A stretch of DNA of 64,000 bases from positions 38,189 through 102,188 of the forward strand of contig DASXUJ010000048.1 in assembly GCA_036504895.1 (NCBI GenBank). The letters are read 5' to 3'. This stretch comes from Syntrophorhabdaceae bacterium. Lineage in GTDB: Bacteria > Desulfobacterota > Syntrophorhabdia > Syntrophorhabdales > Syntrophorhabdaceae. Shown here one piece after another: positions 50,031-59,576 of the stretch (positions are counted from its first letter, which is position 1; each line of letters starts with the position of its first letter). A program made the translations under genes and the position numbers. The notes beneath the pieces were generated by a model. The model was not told where the DNA came from. It did no database searches and saw only the letters and a program-made list of their open reading frames with translations.

Positions 50031-50305
50031 ATGTCTTCTGCCGAGTCCTTTACCGGTCGTCCGGAGACGCGGGTTCTCCCATGAGACCCCTTCTGCCTAT
50101 CGGAAAAGTGACCGTGTCGGCATGCCCTGTACCGACGGATTTTCCCGAAGCCGACGGTACCCTTCCATGGGATGAGACCACCCTGGTAATGGTGGAGGCC
50201 GAAGCCGGCGGAGCGCGGGGCCTCGGTTTTACTTATGCCGACATGGCGACCGCGGTGCTGGGGCTCCAGTTAAAGCGACCCGACGCCCATAAATGCGACA
50301 TCTGA
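50031..50305 (+). pseudogene. Fragment of an enolase-superfamily (mandelate racemase-like) gene
   Basis: Immediately after the PoxB-like stop, an ATG with AAGGAG starts a 17-codon frame (50031-50084) that ends in ATGA overlap with a second frame (50081-50305). The second frame encodes VSACPVPTDFPEADGTLPWD and VMVEAEAGGARGLGFTYAD, the N-terminal capping domain of a mandelate racemase/muconate lactonising enzyme homologue. It ends after about 74 residues with no barrel domain. A whole family member has 350-400 residues, so about 80% is missing. Frameshift plus deletion is the likely cause. Confidence 0.8.
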
Positions 50306-50320
50306 TCAAAAGGAGGGGCC

Positions 50321-50617
50321 ATGTCCGCCACAGTGCATGACGAATACCGATACGTGGCGGTGGTGATTGACTTCTCCAAATATATGCACCGCACCCTTGA
50401 GCTCGATCCGGCTCGTAGAGTCGCGAGGGTACACCCGGGGACTGTGCTCGATCACCTCAGGAGGGAGTTAGAAGAGCATCACCTCGCCTTCGGCCCCGAC
50501 CCCTCTCCCCATTCCCACAATACCCTCGGGGGCATGATCGGAAATAACTCCTGCGGCATCCATTCGGCCATGGCAGGGGAGACGGAGGTCAAAGGATCTT
50601 ATGAGGTGAGGCTATGA
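50321..50617 (+). pseudogene. Fragment of a GlcD-like FAD-linked oxidase gene
   Basis: A strong AAAAGGAGGGG site and ATG open a 98-codon frame whose residues 14-85 match the FAD-binding PCMH domain of GlcD-like oxidases: VVIDFSKYMHRTLELDP, VHPGTVLDHLRRELEEH, FGPDPSPHSHNTLGGMIGNN. The N-terminal part of the domain, the remaining flavin region and all of the substrate domain and Fe-S part are missing. It ends in ATGA overlap with the SDR gene, so it may still be translated. In related gene clusters a complete FAD-linked oxidase can stand here. Confidence 0.8.
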
Positions 50618-51609
50618 AACGGGACGTGGTACTGATTACAGGGGCTTCGGCCGGGGTGGGACGGGCGACTGCCCGTGAATTCGCCCGGCAGGGGGCATAT
50701 ATCGGTCTTGTTGCGCGCGGGCTCGAAGGGCTTGAGGCGGCAAAAAGGGAGGTTGATGCTCTGGGAGGCCGGGGTCTGATAATCCCGACCGACGTATCCG
50801 ACCCGGAGCAGGTCGAATCGGCGGCACAACTCGTGGAGAGTGCCTTCGGTCCGATAGACGTATGGGTGAATAATGCGATGGAGACGGTTATGTCTCCCTT
50901 CCTGGAAATGACCGTTGACGAGTTCAGGCGCGTGACGGAGGTGACCTATCTCGGCTACGTCAACGGCACGCGGACCGCATTGAAAAGCATGCTCCCGCGC
51001 GATAAGGGCGTCATAATCCAGGTAGGTTCCTCCCTGGCATACCGGGCAATACCCTTTCAATCGGCATATTCGGGGGCAAAGCATGCGATCCGGGGATTCA
51101 CCGACGCGCTCCGTTCGGAGCTGATCCACAAGAAAAGCCGGGTCCGCCTCACTATGGTGCAGCTGCCGGCGGTCAATACACCCCAATTTTCATGGTGTAA
51201 GTCCCGCCTGCCCCGCAAGCCGCGGCCCGTACCGCCGATTTATCAACCCGAAGTGCCGGCCCGCGCGATTGTGTGGCTCGCACGGCACCCGCGGAGGGAG
51301 CTTTTCGTCGGAATGAGCACGGTGATCGCTATTTGGGGCAATAAAGTTTTTCCGGCCCTGGGGGATTGGGTCCTCGGTAAGAGGGGATGGCAGGCGCAAC
51401 AGTATAACGGTCCTGCGGACCCCGATCGGCCCCATTATTTGTGGCTTCCCCTCCCGGGTGATCACGGGGCACACGGCGAATTCGACGAGCGCTCCCGCTC
51501 GCAGAGCCTCGAGCTCCGGATGGCGACCCATAGGGGCTGGACCGTTTTTTTCGCGGCCGCTGCCTCGGCATTCGCCCTTCTCTCCATGTGCAGGAAGAGA
51601 AGAGGTTAA
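50614..51609 (+). CDS. Short-chain dehydrogenase with C-terminal anchor
   Basis: This 331-aa SDR has LITGASAGVGRATAREFA, NNAMETVMSPF, the catalytic YSGAKHAIRGF and PAVNTPQFSW. After the 260-residue catalytic domain comes an extension ending in a hydrophobic segment (VFFAAAASAFALLSM) and a basic tail, suggesting membrane attachment. The ATG overlaps the stop of the preceding fragment. Substrate is unknown; co-occurrence with ThDP enzyme and oxidase fragments suggests a keto or hydroxy acid reaction. Confidence 0.85.
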   Translation: MKRDVVLITGASAGVGRATAREFARQGAYIGLVARGLEGLEAAKREVDALGGRGLIIPTDVSDPEQVESAAQLVESAFGPIDVWVNNAMETVMSPFLEMTVDEFRRVTEVTYLGYVNGTRTALKSMLPRDKGVIIQVGSSLAYRAIPFQSAYSGAKHAIRGFTDALRSELIHKKSRVRLTMVQLPAVNTPQFSWCKSRLPRKPRPVPPIYQPEVPARAIVWLARHPRRELFVGMSTVIAIWGNKVFPALGDWVLGKRGWQAQQYNGPADPDRPHYLWLPLPGDHGAHGEFDERSRSQSLELRMATHRGWTVFFAAAASAFALLSMCRKRRG

Positions 51610-51698
51610 CCGCCCCCGGCGGAGTAATGAGCCTGCTTCTCTTGCATGATGGAGAGAACGAGAAATATTCCTATATTCGGTAGGAGGAAGAAAGGAGA

Positions 51699-53306
51699 AT
51701 GGAAAAAGAACAACTGAGTGCTCCAGGAGAAAAATCCTCCCTTAGAATGAAATGGTGGATGTGGGTTATCATCGGGGCCGGAGGGCTGATCCTGGTCGCG
51801 GCGATTGTCTCGCAGGTGAGTATCAAGAGTCTCAGCCGCCATATCGAGCACCAGATGAATAGCAGGCTCAAGGGCTATACCGTCCGCGTGGGACGGGTCT
51901 ATTTCAAACCCCTGCCCCTCTCAGTGGGATTGAGCAACGTGGCGCTCGTGCAGAACGCAAATCCCGACCCCCCGATGGCCGATGTGAAATGGATCTACGG
52001 GAGCATCCATTGGAGAGCTCTCCTGGCGGGACATCTTGTCGGAGATATCCTGATCGATACCCCAAAGTTACATCTGAACCTCGCCCATATCCGTGAAGAA
52101 GAGAAGAGCAAGGTCCCTCTCAGGCAAAAGGGTTGGCAGGAGTCGATCCAGGCCGTATTGCCGATCAGGATCAATATAATCACCATCAGGAATGGAGAAG
52201 TGACCTACATCGACGAAGGCCCCGCCAAACCGTTGCAGGTGAGGGAAATCTTTTTGAAGGCTTCCAACATCCGCAATATATCCGTTCCCGATAAAACATA
52301 TCCTTCCGGAATAAAAATGGAGGCGCGCGTATTCGAGAAAGGGGCACTCAAGCTCGATGGCCGCGCCAATTTCCTGCAGGAGCCTTACCCCGGAGTGAAA
52401 GCGACGGTGGAGCTTGCCGGGATCGAATTGGCAGATCTCACGCCTGTTCTGAAGAAGGCGAACATTCTCATCAAGAAAGGAACACTTTCCGGAAAAGGGG
52501 CCGTGGAATACGCACCGGATATTACGGAGATCAACCTTGAGAGCGTCGAGTTGAAGGGCCCGGCCATCGATTACGTGACCCTTCCGCAGACGACCGAAGC
52601 GGAGAAGGAAAGGGCCCGGGCAGCCGCGCGTAAAGCGAAGGAGGCAAGCACCGAATCTTCGGCAAAGATACGTGTGGGCCTTCTCACCATCAGCCAGGGG
52701 GCCTTCGGTTTCGTGAATAAGTCGGAAAGCCCCCCCTTCCGGCTTTTTATCGACAATACAAATGCCACGATGAAGAATTTCAGTAACAGGTTTGCGGAGG
52801 GGCCGTCCAACCTCGACCTCACCGGGAAATTTATGGGTACGGGGAGTACCCGGATAACCGGTACATTCAGGCCGGAGAAGAAAAGCCCTGATTTTAACGT
52901 GAACGTCGTGATCGAGAACACCGAGATGCCCGCCATGAGCGACCTTTTTCGCGCTTACGGCGACTTTGATATCAAATCGGGGTTATTTTCCTTCTATTCG
53001 GAAGTAGGAGTGAAAGACAACATGGTCAAGGGTTATGTGAAGCCCCTCTTCAAGGAGATGAAGATAGAAAACCGGCAGGAGAAGGGCGTGATCCACAAGG
53101 CCTATGTGGGGGCAGTGAAAGGCCTCTCGAAACTGCTCCGGAACGAGCCCCGTAAGGAAATAGCGACCCAGACGGACATCTCGGGGCCCCTTGAGGGGCC
53201 CCGCCCCGATACCTGGCAAGCGCTCGTTAACCTCGTACGAAACGCCTTTATAAAGGCGATTCTTCCAGGTTTTCAGAGAGAAGTGGGACGGCCGTCGAGC
53301 AGTTGA
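51699..53306 (+). CDS. DUF748/AsmA-like envelope protein
   Basis: This 535-aa protein has one N-terminal membrane helix (MWVIIGAGGLILVAAIV) and a long periplasmic beta-rich part with repeated DUF748-type blocks: GRVYFKPLPLSVGLSNVAL, NIITIRNGEVTYIDEG, IRVGLLTISQGAFGFVN, DLTGKFMGTGSTRITGT, DFDIKSGLFSFYSEVGV. AsmA-like proteins are involved in outer-membrane lipid transport and assembly; function of this member is not known. AGGAGGAAGAAAGGAGA precedes the start. It is convergent with the 53501 gene. Confidence 0.85.
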   Translation: MEKEQLSAPGEKSSLRMKWWMWVIIGAGGLILVAAIVSQVSIKSLSRHIEHQMNSRLKGYTVRVGRVYFKPLPLSVGLSNVALVQNANPDPPMADVKWIYGSIHWRALLAGHLVGDILIDTPKLHLNLAHIREEEKSKVPLRQKGWQESIQAVLPIRINIITIRNGEVTYIDEGPAKPLQVREIFLKASNIRNISVPDKTYPSGIKMEARVFEKGALKLDGRANFLQEPYPGVKATVELAGIELADLTPVLKKANILIKKGTLSGKGAVEYAPDITEINLESVELKGPAIDYVTLPQTTEAEKERARAAARKAKEASTESSAKIRVGLLTISQGAFGFVNKSESPPFRLFIDNTNATMKNFSNRFAEGPSNLDLTGKFMGTGSTRITGTFRPEKKSPDFNVNVVIENTEMPAMSDLFRAYGDFDIKSGLFSFYSEVGVKDNMVKGYVKPLFKEMKIENRQEKGVIHKAYVGAVKGLSKLLRNEPRKEIATQTDISGPLEGPRPDTWQALVNLVRNAFIKAILPGFQREVGRPSSS

Positions 53307-53379
53307 AAGGTGCGGCGCCTCCTTCCCTCGATGTCATACGGGCCTCGATCTTCCGTGACGCCTTGCGGGCCGGTCCGGC

Positions 53380-53505
53380 TCAGCCTCTTCTGAAAAGATG
53401 GGCGACGAGGCTGGCAATGAAGAGGACGATGAAGATGAAGAAGAAGATCAGGGCGATACTTGCGGCAGCGGAGGAACGAGATTCTGTAGATGAAACCCTT
53501 TCACA
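53380..53505 (-). other. Possible small membrane ORF without a canonical start
   Basis: On the minus strand after the 53501 gene there is an open frame encoding SSAAASIALIFFFIFIVLFIA and a basic end (HLFRRG) before TGA at 53382-53380. The segment is a convincing membrane helix with a positive C-terminus, but I find no ATG, GTG or TTG start in frame. It may be a decayed gene or a product started at a non-standard codon. Confidence 0.25.
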
Positions 53506-53881
53506 TGTCCCGGAACTCGTTCAGGGCGAGGTACCTGAGGAGTTCTTCGGCCTTTTCCATCATCTCACGGTCGATGCCAATCGCGGGATAATCGAGGCTT
53601 ACAAGAAGGCTCAAGGCCCTGTTGACATCAGCCAGGGCCTTCTTCCTTTTCGCACCGCCTTCGCCGGCCGCTCCTCCACGGATATCGACGATAAGTTTAT
53701 CCCGTAGACTAACCAGTGCCCGTACCGTGTGGTCAATGCGGTTTTCAAGACTGACCGGATCGTGATCGTATGCCTCATTGAGGCGGGAGATGGTCCTACG
53801 ACAGAGCTCCTCGTAGCCCGCCTCGGATATTCCCGTGGCTGTTATGCGACCCTGTTTTTCCGCTGTTTCATGGTTATTCAT
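53501..53881 (-). CDS. Unknown helical protein following the formate dehydrogenase operon
   Basis: This 126-aa protein is predicted helical and cytosolic: GYEELCRRTISRLNEAYD, IDHTVRALVSLRDKLIVD, REMMEKAEELLRYLALNEF. The start overlaps the end of the NrfD gene by 8 bases, so it is probably coupled to that operon. I do not recognise the family. A frame on the opposite strand (53303-53707) is open but looks like a shadow. Confidence 0.6.
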   Translation of the reverse strand: MNNHETAEKQGRITATGISEAGYEELCRRTISRLNEAYDHDPVSLENRIDHTVRALVSLRDKLIVDIRGGAAGEGGAKRKKALADVNRALSLLVSLDYPAIGIDREMMEKAEELLRYLALNEFRDM

Positions 53882-55040
53882 GGGGTCCCCCTTTTGCCAT
53901 TATCCCGGCAACCCCCAGGATAACGACCGCGAGCCCCCATCTCACGATAAAAGGAAGTTTTTTTGCGGCCTCGGGTCGGTTGGCGTACTCCGACGGATGG
54001 GCGGGCATTTTACGCCCTTTGTCCTCTTCCTCCGTCTGGATATGAATAAAGTAGGCTACCGGATCGTTTCCGGACCGATTCCCTGCGCGGAGAAGCATCG
54101 CCGGCACCAGTGCACCCAGTGCGACGCCGGATATCAGGCTCATGGCGGTCATGGGCAAGGCCCGTCTGCCGAAGATCAGGGGCAGGAGCTTTCCCGTGAA
54201 AAAGATCGCGGAGGCAATTCCCAAGCCGCTGCCACGGGGGACTGCAGTGCCTTGCTCTTCCTGCCGGGCACGGGGCCTGCTTTCCCATACCTTTTGGAGC
54301 ATCATCAGGGCAAAGGCGCCCGTCAGTATTGAAAGCCGCCCTAAGCCCTCCGATCTCTTCCCGGCAAGAGTCCGTACCCCTTCCATAATCGAAAGGGCGG
54401 CTGTTGCATTTGCCGAAGCGACAAGGGAGGACATGCGCGGGAAACCGGCAGACCAGAAGGGGGTGCTCGTCTCTTCGAGCTCTGTCCCCACATAAGACGA
54501 AACGACCGTGCCTGCCAAAGACGCGGGTACCTGAACAATTCGTCCCATGATGCGTCCCGCCCGAGGGAGACCAAAATCTTCCATAAGCTGTGCAACTGAA
54601 GTCAGGGCGGACAATAGCCCGAACTTCGTCAGGGACCACACTCCGATGGACATGACCGAGGTGGGACGGAAGAGGCGCAGCATATTATACCATCGGGAGC
54701 GGGTATGGAGGTCGAGGACGAAAATGAGCAGAGCCATGAGGGCCCCGGCGGAGGCCATATGCCGCCCGGTCCGCACCATGGGCCGGTCCCCTTCGCCCCC
54801 GAATAAGTCCGCCACGGTGGCGATATATTGAGCGGCGCTTCCGATACCCTCCGTAAAAAAACCGGCGCCCGCACGCAATCCATAATGGCTCGATTTTACC
54901 GCAGGCATACCGTAATATGTTTCACCCTTGTATGCGGGCAGGGGCCTGCTTTTTACTTTCCCCCGAGGTCCGGGATCCGGGTTTTTCAGGAGCCCCTTTT
55001 CCGGCTCGCGAAGAAGAACCTGCCCATTATCCAGATACAT
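53874..55040 (-). CDS. NrfD-type membrane subunit
   Basis: This 388-aa protein has eight or so membrane helices and the pattern of NrfD/PsrC quinone-reacting subunits: MASAGALMALLIFVLDLHTR, LRLFRPTSVMSIGVWSLTKF, SIMEGVRTLAG. NrfD proteins carry electrons between a quinone pool and a periplasmic or cytosolic iron-sulfur subunit. It follows the iron-sulfur subunit gene by 21 bases in the order catalytic-FeS-membrane that is usual for such complexes. The N-terminus (DNGQVLLREPEKG) is an extended soluble part. It is the likely quinone module of the formate dehydrogenase. Confidence 0.88.
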   Translation of the reverse strand: MYLDNGQVLLREPEKGLLKNPDPGPRGKVKSRPLPAYKGETYYGMPAVKSSHYGLRAGAGFFTEGIGSAAQYIATVADLFGGEGDRPMVRTGRHMASAGALMALLIFVLDLHTRSRWYNMLRLFRPTSVMSIGVWSLTKFGLLSALTSVAQLMEDFGLPRAGRIMGRIVQVPASLAGTVVSSYVGTELEETSTPFWSAGFPRMSSLVASANATAALSIMEGVRTLAGKRSEGLGRLSILTGAFALMMLQKVWESRPRARQEEQGTAVPRGSGLGIASAIFFTGKLLPLIFGRRALPMTAMSLISGVALGALVPAMLLRAGNRSGNDPVAYFIHIQTEEEDKGRKMPAHPSEYANRPEAAKKLPFIVRWGLAVVILGVAGIMAKGGPHE

Positions 55041-55061
55041 GCCACCTCCCTTTTACCCTGC

Positions 55062-55991
55062 TCACTCCCTCTCATTCGCAGAAGCGCGTATAGTCATCGC
55101 AGTACATACTATTATGCCGGCGACCGTAGCGAGACCCCGGAAAATGCTGTGGGCGATGCGGCGGGACGGCAGCCTCGGGGACCGCGGCAGATTGTAGACC
55201 TCGGGACTGTCGAGGAGGAGAAAAAAGGCATGGAGACCCTTGATGCCTCCCGTCGCGCCGGGTGCACCGGGTACTCCATACAGGTATGCATCATCCCTAC
55301 CGAGTGCGTGCAGCCGTTCGAGCCGGCCATGGGCGCGGTCGATAAGCTCACCCACTTCTCCGAACTGTATCGAATTGGTGGGGCACGTCTTCGCGCACGC
55401 AGGCTCCAGGCCCGCCTTAAGCCTGTCATAGCAGAGGGTACACTTATGGGCCTTCCCGTCATGCATATTAAGCTCTATTACTCCGAAAGGGCAGGACGGG
55501 ACGCAGTAACCGCACCCGTTGCAGATGTCCTGCTGGACTACCACCGAGCCGTACTCCGTGCGGAAAAGGGCGCCTGTGGGACATGCCTCGAGGCACGCGG
55601 CCCGACGGCAGTGCTTGCAGACATCGCTCATCATGAGCCAGTTGCTCTGGAAGGGGGCAAGCATGGTAGGCCGCGATCCGCCGTTATCGGACATCTTTTC
55701 GATAAACCGCACATGACGCCAGGTGCCGGCCGACAGACTCCCAGTATTGTCAAAGCTGGTCCCCCGGAGGCCGATGTTGTCGGCGGGCAGCCCGTTCCAT
55801 TCCTTGCAAGCCACCTCGCATGCCTTGCAGCCGATGCAGAGGCTGGTATCCACAAAAAACCCATATGTCCGGCCCGGCACCACGCGCACCCCGGCGGTGA
55901 CTTCCGCTTCATCCGGGATCATCCCGCTGAGGCCTTTTTCGTAGGAGACCGCTCGCGCAGGAACGGCATCGGGATACACGGGTTTTGTCAT
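55062..55991 (-). CDS. Formate dehydrogenase iron-sulfur subunit
   Basis: This 309-aa protein carries four 4Fe-4S sites: CIGCKACEVACKEW, CKHCRRAACLEACPTGALF, CNGCGYCVPSCPFGVIEL and CTLCYDRLKAGLEPACAKTCP. A hydrophobic helix near residues 280-302 (IFRGLATVAGIIVCTAMTI) resembles the C-terminal anchor of FdnH. It transfers electrons from the catalytic subunit to the NrfD protein. The start lies 4 bases after the fdhA stop; AGAGAGG is a fair ribosome site. Confidence 0.92.
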   Translation of the reverse strand: MTKPVYPDAVPARAVSYEKGLSGMIPDEAEVTAGVRVVPGRTYGFFVDTSLCIGCKACEVACKEWNGLPADNIGLRGTSFDNTGSLSAGTWRHVRFIEKMSDNGGSRPTMLAPFQSNWLMMSDVCKHCRRAACLEACPTGALFRTEYGSVVVQQDICNGCGYCVPSCPFGVIELNMHDGKAHKCTLCYDRLKAGLEPACAKTCPTNSIQFGEVGELIDRAHGRLERLHALGRDDAYLYGVPGAPGATGGIKGLHAFFLLLDSPEVYNLPRSPRLPSRRIAHSIFRGLATVAGIIVCTAMTIRASANERE

Positions 55992-55995
55992 GGCA

Positions 55996-58900
55996 TCAAC
56001 CTCTCTTGAGCCTTCCTTTTTCTATATTGCAGGTAAACGCTTTTCCTTCGTGGATGGAGCAGTTAGGGTCGCCCACCACCGCCGTCAACGTGTTTGCCAC
56101 ATCGCCGGTCGCATATCCCTGCCATCCGAAATGCCATGGAATACCGACCTGATACACTATGCCGCCGTTGATGCGAAAGGGCCGGAGTCTTCGGGTCACG
56201 AGCGCCTGGGCTTCGATGCTGCCGCGCGCGGTGGAGACAATTACCCAGTCGAGATTTCGTACGTCCTTTTCCTCCGCCAGCTCGGGTGGAATTTCGACGA
56301 ACTGTGAGGGCTGCAGCTCGGCGGTGGAAGGGATCATACGTGTGGGAAGGGCGCCCGTATGCTGCTCGGTCAGGCGAAACGTGGTGATTGCATAGGGATA
56401 GGCGGGATCGGCGATACCGTGCAACACGTTGTCGCTCCTTACCCATTTTTTTGTGACAGGATTGTCCTGCTGCGTGTAGAGAAGATTCCTGACCGGAGAT
56501 TCAACAGGTTCGTAATGGGTTGGTATGGGGGCATCTTTCAGGCCTGACGGCACGAAAAGGGAGCTCTTGCCATCGGCGATCATGATAAAGGGCGATCTAC
56601 CGTCAAGGGCGTCCATTCCCTTCGGCTCCTTCGACCAATCGGGTTGGAAGCCCGGCTCTTTCGTTTTCTTGAAATCCGGGACATCGAGGCCTTCCCAGTG
56701 TCCGGAGCCCTCGTCCCACCAGATATATTTCTTCTTCTCCGACCAGGGCCGCCCTTCGGGATCTGCGGATGCCCTGTTATAGAGGATGCGACGGTTCTCG
56801 GGCCAGGCGAAACCCCAACCGAGATGGGTGCCCGGGCCGTCGGGGCCGTCTGCTTTGCGGGAGCGGGCGTGATTGAAACCGGCCCTGGGGAAGACCCCCG
56901 TATAGATCCAGCATCCCACGGCAGTCTCGCCGTTATTCTTGATATCTTCGGGTCCGGCGATCTGTTGCTTGTCTTTCCAGGTATACCCGTTTATCTCCCT
57001 TATCACCGCTTCGGTTTCGGGCTCCCCTGTGGGACCTTCAACAGGGTAATCCCACGTCAGGTTCTGGATGGGCTGGTCCGCTTTCTTCCAGCTTGACCGG
57101 TAAAGTTCCTTGAGCCGGCGGCCCAGGTGATAGACAAACCAGAGGTCCGAGCGACAATCTCCCGGCGGGTCGACCACCTTGTCGTGCCACTGGATGAGGC
57201 GATGGGTATTCGTGAAAGTCCCTTCCTTCTCGCCCGGCAGCGCGGCCGGGAGCAGAAAGATCTCGGTTTTAATCTGTTTTGGGTCGAGCTCGCCGGAGGC
57301 CGCCTCAGGGGATTTATACCAGTATGACGCGGTGTCGCTTTCAAAGATCTCGCGGACTACCATCCATTCGAGGTTCGGAAGGGCCTTGCGGATCATACGG
57401 CTGTTGGAGCCTCCGATCACAGGGTTCTGACCCATAAGGAGGAGCCCCCGTATGATGCCGTCTTCGATCGCCAGGGTCATGGGCAGTTGGGAATGATCGC
57501 CCATGATCTTGGGGATCCAGCCATACCCCCATCCGTTGGTCTCCGTGGCGTGGTCGCCGTACCACGCGCGCAGCAGGCTTATGAAGAATTTGTCCAGATT
57601 ATGCCAATAGCCCGTGGGGACCGCTTCATTTTTCAAATACTCATCAAGGGTCTTATGGATGGACTGGTACGCGTTCGGATGGCGCAGGTACCCCGGAAGC
57701 ATGTTATAGAGGGTGGGGATGTCGGTGCTCCCCTGGATGCTGCTATGACCGCGAAGAGCAAAAAGGCCGCCCCCGGGGCGGCCGATGTTGCCGAGGAGAG
57801 ACTGAACGATAGCTGCCGCCCGGATGATCTGGACACCCGTGGTGTGGTGGGTCCAGCCTACCGAATAGCACCAGGCGGAGGTGCGCTCCCGTCCGCTGTT
57901 CCGCGTCAGCGTCCTGGCTATTTCAAGGAATGTCTGCCTGGGACATCCCGTGATACGTTCCACCATCTCGGGTGTATAGGCGGCATAGTGGCGTCGCAGG
58001 ATCTGGTAGACGCAATGGGCGTCTTTAAGAGTTTCGTCGCGGGGAGGCGGTCCTTTCTCCATCCGCTTCAATTTTTCGCTATATGATTCGCCCGTATTCA
58101 CATGATGTTCCGATAAGGAGGAAGGCATGACCTCCCCCTTGTACTGCCAGCTCTCGTGATTATATGAGCCCGTCTCGCTGTTCCAGCCGGAAAAAAGCCC
58201 GTCCAGTTGACTTGCGTCCTTGAAGTCTTCGTTTATGATCGTGCTGATATTTGTATAGTTGAGGGCATACTCCCTGAACCAGAGGTCGTTCTCAAGGATA
58301 TAACGGATCAGCCCTCCCAGAAATGCGATGTCGCTGCCCGCACGGACCGGCGCATAAATATCGGCCAGCGCCGAAGTACGGGTAAAGCGGGGATCGGCGT
58401 GAATGATCGTGGCGCCCCTCTCCTTGGCCTCGAGAACGAACCGGAATGCGATGGGGTGGTTCTCCGCCATGTTGGAGCCCATGATCATAACGCAATCGCT
58501 GTTAACGAGGTCCCATTGGGCGGTGGTGGCTGCCCCCCGACCGAAGCTTGCGCCCAGACCGGGCACGGAAGGGCTGTGTCAGACCCGCGCCTGATTTTCC
58601 ACCCATACCATTCCCAGGCCGCCGGCGCAGAGTTTCTTTATGAGGTAGTTCTCCTCGTTATCGAGTGTGGCGCCGCCAAGCTCCGCAATGGCCATTGTGT
58701 GGTTTACCTCGACATTACCGGGGAGGGTTTCCACAAAGGTCTCATCCCGCGTTTTTTTCACGAGTTGGGCGATTCGGTCCATGGCCCAATCGAGGGGCAC
58801 CTCCTCCCAGGATTCGGCGAAGGGTGCTTTATATTTCACCGTCGTGAGCCTGTTCGGGTTCATCATCCAGCTCACGGTGGCTGCCCCTTTCGGGCAGAGT

Positions 58901-59163
58901 GTTCCCTTGTTTATGGGACTTCGGGGATCACCTTCCACGTGGATGATGTCATTCCCTCTGGCATAGACAAGCTGGGCACACCCCACGGCGCAAAAGGGGC
59001 AGATACTTCCTCCCACGCGGTCCGCGTCTTGCAGTCGTGCTTTAATGGCGCGCGAACCGGGCGATTCGGCTGCTTTCCCGAACCCGTCTTCCCCGGCAGC
59101 CTGGCGCATGAGCGGCCATGCCTGACCCGTACCCGAAGACGACGGCCTTTTCGTCTTTTCCAT
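55996..59163 (-). CDS. fdhA: Formate dehydrogenase catalytic subunit with selenocysteine
   Basis: This 1055-aa molybdenum/tungsten-bis-MGD enzyme oxidises formate or reduces CO2. It has a 4Fe-4S site C55-x2-C58-x3-C62-x27-C90, VENQARV followed by an in-frame TGA (58579-58581, residue 195) and HSPSVPGLGASFGRGA. The position of TGA is exactly where formate dehydrogenases carry selenocysteine (U-H), and a SECIS hairpin follows. Conventional translation would break it into two ORFs. ATG 59163 has AGGAG 7 bases upstream. No twin-arginine signal is visible, unlike FdnG. C-terminal residues include RLTEQHTGALPTRM and YTWKD-like MGD-binding parts. It heads an operon with iron-sulfur and NrfD subunits. 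Confidence 0.9.
58550..58581 (-). promoter_or_regulatory. Selenocysteine TGA and SECIS hairpin in fdhA
   Basis: The TGA at 58581-58579 is followed 12 bases later by a 6-bp stem (GTGCCC paired with GGGCGC, including one G-U) closing a GGTCT loop. E. coli fdhF has the same GGUCU loop at a similar distance from its UGA. This is the element read by SelB. Confidence 0.85.
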
Positions 59164-59179
59164 CTTTCGCTCCTGCAAA

Positions 59180-59437
59180 TTACACGGCGATTCCCACGGC
59201 GTGTGCCGTTGCCGATTCGAAGCCTTCATCGCCGGTGAATTCAACGATGACATGGGTGCCCTTTTCATACCAGTCGAGGAGATCATTCCCTGTCGAAGCT
59301 GTATCATGGGCGAGGGTAAGAAGAATACTTTGCCCTTCGGACGTGGTGAGACGAAAGCGGCCTTCCTGCACAAGGGTGATATGTCCTTCCGCGATTTTCA
59401 TTGCCTCCCCGCATTTTATCTGCGTCGTGCCAACCAT
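59180..59437 (-). CDS. Small unknown protein upstream of fdhA
   Basis: This 85-aa protein (or 73 aa if started at ATG 59401) has GHITLVQEGRFRLTTSEGQS, LDWYEKGTHVIVEFTGDEG and ESATAHAVGI. It looks like a small beta-barrel similar to OB or CSD folds. Both starts have a ribosome site (GAGGGA at 59437, GGGGAGG at 59401). It ends 16 bases before fdhA on the same strand and is probably co-transcribed with it. I do not recognise the family. Confidence 0.6.
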   Translation of the reverse strand: MVGTTQIKCGEAMKIAEGHITLVQEGRFRLTTSEGQSILLTLAHDTASTGNDLLDWYEKGTHVIVEFTGDEGFESATAHAVGIAV

Positions 59438-59576
59438 TCCGTCCCTCTAGCGGAAAAGATGGTCAGAGGGAGGAAAAAAGTCAAGTGGAAGAGGAGAGGT
59501 CCTCCTCCCTTTGCGTTCTGTTCCACACGGGTGGTGGTCGGCTCGCACGGTAAGTCCCGATCCGGCCCCAGGTCAT

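Noticed and set aside
53303..53707. 134-codon plus-strand frame overlapping the end of the DUF748 gene
   Set aside because: The minus-strand 53501 gene has better coding character and coupling with the NrfD gene; the plus frame crosses it.
58579..59163. Separate short N-terminal protein ending at NQARV
   Set aside because: The TGA is at the selenocysteine position and is followed by a SECIS-like hairpin, so this is the first part of fdhA.
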